A DNA stretch of 64,000 nt from Isoetes taiwanensis (Eukaryota > Streptophyta > Lycopodiopsida > Isoetales > Isoetaceae): assembly GCA_021234155.1 (NCBI GenBank), contig JAJEKV010000035.1, positions 1,738,001 to 1,802,000 of the forward strand, given 5' to 3'. Below the pieces are notes generated by a model. That model had not been told where the DNA came from, ran no database searches, and was given only the letters and a program-made list of their open reading frames with translations. The translations under genes were made by a program, and so were the position numbers. Of this stretch, positions 54,511-64,000 are shown piece after piece; within the stretch, counting starts at the first letter, position 1; each line of letters begins with the position of its first letter.

Positions 54511-56550
54511 GTGAGGATCACGACAACAGACACGGTTTCCACAAGAGGTCGCAGGGAGGTCGATGGTGAAGCCAGCAACAGGGTACCTACAGCGAGGAAA
54601 AGGGTCACTGCACCCAGGAGGAAGCATCGGGCACCACAAATCAGTGTTGCACCCCCCACAATGCCATGGAGGCCAACCAAACGGGGGCAATGGACTGAAG
54701 ATCAAATGGCCGACATATTGGATGAGGTTAGTGAGTATGGTATATCTGTTAGAGAGGCATCTAGAAGGTCTGGAATCCCGGAGTCAACAATAAGGGACTG
54801 GCTGTACGGCCGTATATCTCATAAACAGACTGGTAATCCTCAAATTCTAACAACTCTACAAGAGGAAGAATTAGTTAACTGGGCACTTTCTAGGGCCGAG
54901 CAGGGAATGGGGGTTACACTCTCGGCTGTCAAAGAGAGGGCAGCATAGATGGCTATAGAAGGAGGTAACTCATATTTCCATTCCTGGTAGTAAATGGTGG
55001 AAGCTGTTCAAGCAAAGACATCCAGACGTTGCACTAAGAAATGCGGAGACATTAGATATAGCTCGGGCGCATGCTATGACATAGCAGAATTTGGATAACT
55101 TCTATGCTGGTCTGAGGCAGATCTATGACGAGTTTGATTTCCCAGCCTCTAGGATTTGGAATGCTAATGAGACTGGCATCCAAACTGAGAAGGTAAAGGG
55201 TATGAAGATCATAGGGAGGAAAGGGGAGAATACGGTAAGTGAGGTTGTCATGAACAATAGGGGGTGGGTTACAATACTGGTATGTGTAAATGCTGAAGGG
55301 TTCAAGATACCTAATATGTACATCTTCAAGGGTATCCGGTTGAGACAAGATAACATTGCCAGATGTGAGGAAGGGGCAATTTGCCCTCAGCCTGGATGAC
55401 TACAGAATTGTTCAAGTCCTGGTTGTCACATTTTGTTGCTAGGGTCCCAGGTGGAGTATCCCCATCAAGACAACACCTTATAATATTGGATGGCCATGGC
55501 AGCCATGTGGAGCTAGAAGTAATTTTGGCAGCTAAAGGAATGGGCATTCATTTTCCCCTTCTGCCAGCACACACGTCCCATAGGTTAAAACCTTTGGATG
55601 TGGCATGCTTTGCACCATTAGCAGCATTCAAAAGGTTGAGGTCTTCCTATATGGTTAGCAAAGGGAGGACAAAGCCAAAGAGGGAGGACATTGCAGAGCT
55701 CATCTCACAGGCCATTGAATCAGGGCTGACACCTAGCAACATCAAGGCGGGTTTTAGAGCAACTGGGATATGGCCTTTCAACTCAGATAAGGTTAAGCCA
55801 GGCCAGGAAAGTGGCAGATTTGGTAGGGTGCCCATAGATCAGATTATGCAAAGTGGGGACCAGGAAGAGGCTGCCAACTTAGAGGATGAGGAATTGGAAC
55901 AATTCAACATGGCTGATTTGCAACTGTTATGGGAGGCACAACAGCCTATTGATGAGCATGGTGACCAGCAGCCAATTGGTGAGCATACACATGTAATTGA
56001 GGATGTGGACATTGCAGGAAATGGTGTGCATCCATCTCAGCGAGAAGGAGCACAAGTTGGTAACCATGAGGCCATCGATGCAACCTTGAGGCCCTCACTG
56101 CAACCTGTGCTGCCAGCTCATGTCATGGGAGAAATACAGGTAGGTGTGCAGCAGGCTGAAAACCTGAGGACATCACAGGCCTATGTGCACCAGTCTCAGA
56201 CCATGAGGGCAAGGAAGAGGGGTCTAGCTCCAGATCTGAGTGGGAGGGTGCACATCTCTAGTGATGGCTTCTGTGAGGCCTTGGCCGCTGAGAGGTCTAG
56301 AAGGGCTGAGGCTGAGAGACTAAAAGAATGAGCAAGTTGCAGCCAGGAAAATCGAGGTTGCTAGAAGGAAATTGGAAAGGCTAGAGGCTGCCAAGAGAGC
56401 ACAACAAAATAGGGAAGAAAGGGAAAATAAGAAGAAAGCAGATGCTGCATTTGAAGCCTCTACTGCAAGACTTAGGAATTCATGTACCCTAGGGGCCTTT
56501 CAAGGGTGGCTGCAGTCTTTAGCTTCCAGAGGCCAATGAGTGAAGAGGTG
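54511..56550 (+). pseudogene. Tigger/pogo-type transposase, frameshifted
   Basis: The first frame (54511-54948) has a psq helix-turn-helix at residues about 61-102 (WTEDQMADILDEVSEYGISV, REASRRSGIPESTIRDWLYG), then the start of a CENP-B-like second DNA-binding domain. After a frameshift and an in-frame stop (55082) comes WWKLFKQRHPDVALRNAETL, DFPASRIWNANETGIQ and KIIGRKGENTVSE. A third frame (from about 55381) gives WMTTELFKSWLSHF, LIILDGHGSHVELEV and HTSHRLKPLDVACFAPL. These are the three DDE boxes of pogo/Tigger transposases. The first catalytic position is Asn (NANETG for DETG). A C-terminal coiled coil follows (RRKLERLEAAKRAQQNREER). It is inactive on three counts. Terminal inverted repeats were not found. 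Confidence 0.8.
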
Positions 56551-57108
56551 AAGAGCAAAAGGTTAGAGGTGAGAAACAGGATGAGGATGAGGCAAGGGAT
56601 GAGTCCAATTAGGGCTCCAATAGTCAAAACATCATTCATGCTGGACTATGAACGTCAGCAGGTCAGTGGATTGACAACCCCAGTTATGAGTGATCACACA
56701 ATTTCCCATGATAGTGAAGAAGAAGTTGAGGTTATGTGTAGCTTGGATGATACACACTTATGCTTGGGTGACGTTGATGGTGTGCAGGATGTTAGCATAG
56801 AAGGGTTCCTGCCTCTGGTCAGACCTGTCCCAAACTCCATTAGCACAATCAGGTCACCAATGAAGACATGGGACTTGGTCAACAGGGAGGGAGAGACACA
56901 GACACACGCGGAGATTGGCCCTAGGAATTACATGAGGTTGGACACACAATGTTGGGTCAATTATGCAGCAACCAATTCTGGCCCTCAACATGACCACGAT
57001 AAGGCCATAGACAAGGCTAGGATCATTCGAGAAATGGTCGAAATAGGTGTGGACAAGGACATAATCTCCCGGGCCAGGGGAATGGATGTGGAGTTTGCAA
57101 AGACTTAA
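56482..57108 (+). CDS. ORF downstream of the Tigger transposase, function unknown
   Basis: A 208-codon open frame contains MSEEVKSKRLEVRNRMRMRQ, EEVEVMCSLDDTHLCLGDVD, VNREGETQTHAEIGPRNYMR and IIREMVEIGVDKDIISRARG. It overlaps the end of the transposase coiled coil in another frame, so the true start is probably the internal Met near 56536. It may be a second ORF of the element or a host fragment. No domain was recognised. Confidence 0.35.
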   Translation: MYPRGLSRVAAVFSFQRPMSEEVKSKRLEVRNRMRMRQGMSPIRAPIVKTSFMLDYERQQVSGLTTPVMSDHTISHDSEEEVEVMCSLDDTHLCLGDVDGVQDVSIEGFLPLVRPVPNSISTIRSPMKTWDLVNREGETQTHAEIGPRNYMRLDTQCWVNYAATNSGPQHDHDKAIDKARIIREMVEIGVDKDIISRARGMDVEFAKT

Positions 57109-57109
57109 G

Positions 57110-57720
57110 GACAAATATGTCTGAAGGCCCGGGGCCAATACCAAGATTCGAGGAGGGCAACACATTCACTAACCAGGTTTGTTTAGTCTATAGCAGGCTT
57201 TTATAGGAATTGGCATTTGTGATACAATACTAAGATTTGCATATGGCAGGTATCCGAAGACATTCAACCCTAAACCCATTGCATTGTTTGTTTACGTTTG
57301 AGATATTTGTTTAACTCAGAAGGAGATTTCTGGATGTATAATACAACAGACATTGGTGATCAATTAACTAGAGCCCAACCGACCTCTTAAGTTCTGTGCT
57401 GTTCAGATCATGCTCACTACACGTACACAAACATTATATACAACAACTAATTTATCTTGGCTTATGTCTCTCTGCATCCTGAAGCACATTGGCGTAGAAC
57501 AAGAAAAGCAAGTGTTAAGACAAAACTAAAGTTATACACATGAACTATATCCAAAACTCAAATCCAAAAAAAGGCCGAGGCTCTGTTTCATTAACTCATT
57601 TCCAGAACAAAAAGCCCAAGGGCTGCTACACGGGATGGCACTTGGGCCTATCACAAAAACTCTTGGCACGCAGGCCACATTCCAGATCAAGGTAAAAGAG
57701 GAGGAAGGGGCATAGAGGCC
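57110..57720. other. Intergenic, no feature recognised
   Basis: No gene, repeat or RNA was recognised. Confidence 0.5.
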
Positions 57721-57724
57721 ACAG

Positions 57725-58120
57725 TCACAATAAAAAAAAGAAAAGAAAAGAAGAGAAAGCTGATCGTCCAGTAGTGGCCATGCAAATATGGAGGGAAGCA
57801 TTCAAGGTTGCACAGGGCTTTGGAAGAGGACTATCTTCTTCAGTAACCACAATCTGGCAGTGGATTAAGTCGGTATCAGAGGGGGCCCTTTCAACCTGGG
57901 AGACTATCTCTGGAGACACCTCAACATGGAGGGAGGAATCTACGGTACGGGTCACCTCCGCCAGTGTAACAAGACAGTTGCGAATTGAAAAGAAGTTCGG
58001 AGTTGTGGATGTTGTGGAGCTGCTGGGGCTGGGATGATTGCTGGGAGATCTGCGAGGTCGTTTCCCAAGCGACGGAGTCGGCCCACTTCCAGGGAAGCTT
58101 GTCCTGCGTGCTTGATCCAT
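57725..58120 (-). CDS. Unidentified Ser/Pro-rich ORF
   Basis: From an internal ATG (MDQARRTSFPGSGPTPSLGK) the minus frame continues RPRRSPSNHPSPSSSTTSTT, then NCLVTLAEVTRTVDSSLHVE and SDTDLIHCQIVVTEEDSPLP, and ends in a low-complexity tail. It resembles the disordered N-terminus of many nuclear or gag-like proteins. A donor-like CATAG/GTAAGT lies upstream on the same strand (58220-58230). The evidence is weak. Confidence 0.25.
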   Translation of the reverse strand: MDQARRTSFPGSGPTPSLGKRPRRSPSNHPSPSSSTTSTTPNFFSIRNCLVTLAEVTRTVDSSLHVEVSPEIVSQVERAPSDTDLIHCQIVVTEEDSPLPKPCATLNASLHICMATTGRSAFSSFLFFFLL

Positions 58121-58159
58121 AATCACCGCTGTGCCTGCTATGTTAATGTAAGAAAACAC

Positions 58160-58850
58160 AGTTAGCCTAGCCCAGAGTCATCCACATTAAGTTGAAGACG
58201 ACAACAGAAGCCGGCACTTACCTATGGCGCTTCGAGGGCTGATTAAGAATACTTCGGTTGTCGCAGGGAGACAATGGACTCCCAATTCAAAGGAAGAAGG
58301 GAATGATGGGTCTGGCGCGGTCTAGACATCCCAGATTTCCAAAAATCCTCGCCTTAAAGGCCAAATTCATCCACTGCAGCTGGAGTAGAGACGGTCCGAG
58401 CCGTTTAGGGGCAAATCGATTGAAGAGTTAGGAAGGGTTTATGGAGGTAGGCTGGAAATTTGGCGAAGGCGAGCGAAATTGGGGACGGTATCCGTTGGCC
58501 TAGGGCACGATAGCTGGCAACCTTAGGACGTAGGGGCCTCGGGTATGGCGACCACGGTTTAAGCGTGAAGCTGTATTGATGCATCGTTACCCGATCGTGA
58601 GAGACTGGCGAACGAACAGAATGTTAATTGGCGTGTCAGGTGGCACACTTGGCGTCTTCGCAAGTCCAAAAGTCTGGCGATGGCAGGCTCGGGGTATACG
58701 TGAATGGGGCTATTAAAGTAATGACGCAGGAGCTTGGACCCCAGTTCATGATGCTATAACTTCTTAAACTTAGGATTTTGATTTTGATGAAAATTTGTTC
58801 TACAATGTTGTAGTCCAAGACATTAGGTGTCCAACACACCCGGCGGACCG
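58160..58850. other. Intergenic, no feature recognised
   Basis: Moderately GC-rich sequence with no motif recognised. Confidence 0.45.
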
Positions 58851-58860
58851 CTAAACGCGC

Positions 58861-58958
58861 GAATTTACCTCGACTTACAAGAGGTTGCCTCTAAGGGCGC
58901 AAAACATGCGAATTTACCTCGACTTAGAAGAGGTTGTCTCTAAGTGCGCAAAACATGG
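58861..58958. repeat. Tandem repeat, 49 bp x 2
   Basis: GAATTTACCTCGACTTA starts at 58861 and 58910. The units are separated by CTAAGxGCGCAAAACATG. Confidence 0.85.
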
Positions 58959-58959
58959 C

Positions 58960-60030
58960 CCTCTTGCAAGGTCTTACAGCGATGGGTCTTGCAAGGCCTT
59001 CCAGCAGCCTGCAATTCAATTTGCAACGTTGATTAGAGCAGCAGAAGCTCATCTGGACCGGATTATTTCTTGTTTATGTTGAGTTCTTGAGTTTTTGTTA
59101 TGCCAGACCGGATTATTTCTTGTTTGCATTTCTTTCTTTTGATTCTGTGTGCTCTGCCGGTACTTCCGGCCATTTCGTATTTGTTTGTGGGGCTTCTGTG
59201 GTGGCGATGATCTTACAAAGCCAGATCTCAGGATCTTAGAGGTGGCTTCTGGTGAGGCCTGTTTCCTAGTGGCCAGGGCTTCTGGCCTCTTGGGTGGACA
59301 TCCTTGGCGATGTCAGATGGAGCTTCATGCTCTGTTTTTACTTTGAAACCCTGTTTTTTCTTCATCTTTCTGTGGCCTGGAGGTCATGGAGGTCGTGTTC
59401 ACGCCAATCTAACATATCATGTTCGCCGTTTTCCACTGTGCAAAACTTGAAATGTCTTGATGCATTCTCTTCCAATTCCGAAGTACAACAAAGAAAAAAA
59501 GAAGTTCAAGAAATCTCTTTTCAACAATTTGTCCGCTCTGCTTTAACGAGTAGGGTATTTGCATTTTTGAAATACATAGGAATAATCACGCCAACAGAGA
59601 TTCTAAAAGAGTACAAATTGAAGAGCTAACCCTGACTTGACGTGATTTGCCAAAACCAAGGAGCTTCTGAAAGACTTGCAGATCTGCTTCTGATACCACT
59701 CCTGGAAATCACTTCTGGAGGACTTGCGGACCTGTCTGAGTCCCTGCTTTAATGCCAAAAAAATGTGGACTTGCCTTCCAATTTGAAGGGCAAAACTAAA
59801 TGCAAACCAAACGATCCACTTCCGGGATGATGCAATTTCTGAGTGGGCGGAATGAACAGAGTAAACAGAAAGAGGGAAGCCGCTTACGCCTTTTGATTCT
59901 AAAAGAATAGGCATAATTTAAGCCTCCCGTTCATTACTGATGTTGAGTACCTCGAAGTGAATTAACCAAGGAAACTTATAAGATAATTTGGCTAATGGTA
60001 TTCATCACATTTGAAGAAAAACATTAATCA
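58960..60030. other. Intergenic, 3' flank of TADA
   Basis: No supported gene. Short direct repeats of CAGACCGGATTATTTCTTGT occur near 59050-59120. Confidence 0.45.
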
Positions 60031-60037
60031 CCTTTAT

Positions 60038-62474
<2,437 letters not shown>

Positions 62475-62479
62475 CTGGA

Positions 62480-63285
62480 ATGAATACAAGAAATTTAGCA
62501 CATGTCCTTCCAAACTACAAGTTTTCCAACTTCTGCTTACAAAATGTAAGGCCGCAAAATCTCTTGATTGGGAGGTGGGGAACAGTGGAAGCTCCTAGGC
62601 AGCATGGCATTCCTATGTTTACATTGCAGACATTGCACACATCACGCTCAAATGTTGAGCAATAAAAATTAAAGGAAAGCACAAACCTGAAAATTAACGG
62701 CGAATTGGAGGAAGGTTTAATCATGTAACTTATCCTTTCATGAAAGATTAAAGTTGTTCATTCCATGAAACGTAGTTCCTAGTATAACACAACTCTAGCC
62801 ATCTTAATATCATAAGACCTGAGTCCAAGATTTATAAAAAGCTACGTTGATTTTACATAAAGCTTAGGTCACTATGGGCATATAAAACAAGCTATGCAAA
62901 TCCCACCTTAAATGGATTCTACCAAGGCATCTTAAGATCCTTATAGAGCACAACTGTTGGTAGTTCAAGCTGATAGCAAACTACTCCCAAATCAGCGGGC
63001 AATTTACTTCACTCTTCCTTGTCCCAAAGCAGGAAAAAGCTGTGCACATTCCTTGTGATTTCAGCCCAGAGTGACAGTACCGACAATGCGCAGAACAGGT
63101 TCCACCCAGAGGTGCGAAACTTCAGGTAAATAAGATCTTTAGCTTAGGCCAATTTAGATGTGCAGAGTACTTATCAACAAAACTCCTAAAACTCCTCAAC
63201 TCCAAATAAACATCTATGTCCTCTCCATTCATTTAAAATTTAATGTTTTATACTGGTAATTACACAAGAGACTGCATGACAGATT
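62480..63285. other. Between the TADA exon and the PPR gene
   Basis: A 69-codon minus ORF (62515-62724, MIKPSSNSPLIFR) could encode part of the TADA N-terminus, but its splice phase to 62474 does not fit simply. Nothing else was recognised. Confidence 0.35.
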
Positions 63286-63289
63286 TGTG

Positions 63290-64000
63290 CTACTCATTTT
63301 CTTGCCATCCAAGTATGGCATAAATGTTCGATAGCAATACATATGGTGCAGAGGTAGCCTGGTCAAGTTGAAGAGCTTGTGCTGCAGCATGCTTTGCCTG
63401 TTCCAAAGCAGCATGAGTTCTACATGCACCTAGCAATGCTATCCATGATGCACTATCTGGCACAAGTGGCATGCTGTTAATGAAGGCTTCTGCACCGTCA
63501 AGCCAACCTGCTCTGCCAAGAAGATCAATTTCACTATTACAATGTTCTAACACTGGAGAAACGCAATAATTCCAACTCATGGAGGCAAAACAATGGCAGC
63601 CTAAATCAAAGAGGTCGTCATTGTTGCAGGCAGACAGAATGGCGGTAATAGTGATATTATTAGGACTCAATCCATCTGCTTGCATCTCCTGAAACATCCG
63701 TAAAGCATCTTGTTCTTGTCCATTTTGGGAATGCGCTGCAATTATGGCATTCCATGAAATCACATTTCGATGAGGCATTTCTTGAAAAAGCTGGAGGGCC
63801 TCATTGATAAGCCCATGTTTGGCATATCCTGCTATCATGGTCGTCCAAGAGATCACGTTTCTTTCTGGCATGCACATAAACAACTGAAGCGCTTCCTTTA
63901 ACTGTGTTTCTTGGATGAACCCTGCAATCATTGCATTATATGCAGCCACATCTTTCTGGGGAATTTGCTTAAAAATACCAATGGCTTCCTTAAGATGCCC
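63290..64000 (-). CDS. PLS-class pentatricopeptide repeat (PPR) protein, C-terminal part
   Basis: The frame continues past the window edge (GHLKEAIGIFKQIPQKDVAA at 63941-64000). It shows about five PPR units, for example AYNAMIAGFIQETQLKEALQ, SWTTMIAGYAKHGLINEALQ and SWNAIIAAHSQNGQEQDALR. An E-like region follows (DLLGRAGWLDGAEAFINSMP, SWIALLGACRTHAALEQAKH, APYVLLSNIYAILG). PLS proteins bind organelle RNA, usually for C-to-U editing, one base per repeat. The protein ends GWQENE just after SNIYA, where complete E domains continue for about 30 residues, and there is no DYW domain. It may be an early stop or a short E-type form. It lies upstream of TADA on the same strand. Confidence 0.9.
   Translation of the reverse strand, partial: GHLKEAIGIFKQIPQKDVAAYNAMIAGFIQETQLKEALQLFMCMPERNVISWTTMIAGYAKHGLINEALQLFQEMPHRNVISWNAIIAAHSQNGQEQDALRMFQEMQADGLSPNNITITAILSACNNDDLFDLGCHCFASMSWNYCVSPVLEHCNSEIDLLGRAGWLDGAEAFINSMPLVPDSASWIALLGACRTHAALEQAKHAAAQALQLDQATSAPYVLLSNIYAILGWQENE

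Noticed and set aside
59680-59705. Minus strand GTGGTATCAGAAGCAG resembles the primer binding site of Ty1/copia elements (tRNA-Met)
   Set aside because: The base pair before it is not a TG...CA LTR end and no LTR pair or polyprotein is nearby.

Overview
The window looks like nuclear DNA of a land plant. The evidence is a split plant-type tRNA adenosine deaminase (TADA) gene with GT-AG introns, the 3' end of a PLS-class pentatricopeptide repeat (PPR) gene, long AT-rich intergenic stretches, and dense degenerate transposable elements (LINEs, CACTA, hAT, Tigger/pogo, Ty3/gypsy, foldback MITEs). The mix of families (DUF7869-type integrase-like gene, psq-Tigger, ZNF862-like hAT, ParB-methyltransferase-like gene) makes me favour a seed-free plant such as a fern or lycophyte. 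That is an inference and was not tested.

Layout. 1-2735: GC-rich degenerate LINE on the minus strand, cut by the window edge. 2.7-14 kb: AT-rich DNA with tandem repeats, two copies of a foldback MITE and a ~110-bp satellite. 14.4-16.6 kb: an intron-bearing hAT-like transposase gene interrupted by about 0.9 kb of foreign sequence. 17.5-28.5 kb (minus): a multi-exon gene that I read as a ParB-like domain followed by a DNA-methyltransferase-like domain. Its promoter and first exon lie at 28.28-28.45 kb, and its first intron carries an array of 16-bp GC-rich palindromes (consensus GATCGCGGCCGCGATC) plus a 7135-bp CACTA transposon with a perfect 3-bp target duplication. 30.6-34.0 kb (plus): a divergent region with more copies of the palindrome, a DUF8039-like exon and a decayed DUF7869 gene. 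34.1-35.7 kb: three tandem copies of a promoter plus short-ORF unit. 36.4-40.1 kb (minus): a second LINE ending in a TATC microsatellite. 40-49 kb: mostly unassigned DNA with gene fragments (an unidentified decayed gene, a VPS4/SKD1 piece, a Ty3/gypsy integrase tail). 49.3-53.6 kb: an L1-type LINE whose 5' half is inverted relative to its 3' half, with a poly(A) tail and matching target-site duplications, the signature of twin priming. 54.5-57.1 kb: a frameshifted Tigger/pogo transposase. 60.0-62.5 kb (minus): the TADA gene. 63.3-64.0 kb (minus): the PPR gene.

The most interesting part is 17-31 kb. A ParB-methyltransferase-like gene sits next to a transposase-like gene, and the DNA around both holds twelve copies of one 16-bp palindrome, all outside recognisable coding sequence. 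In bacteria and phages, ParB-fold proteins bind 16-bp palindromes (parS), and ParB-methyltransferase fusions are known. The consensus here also has GATC at both ends. A eukaryotic mobile system that marks or binds its own palindromes is a testable hypothesis. This copy is partly decayed and its methyltransferase motifs are not canonical.
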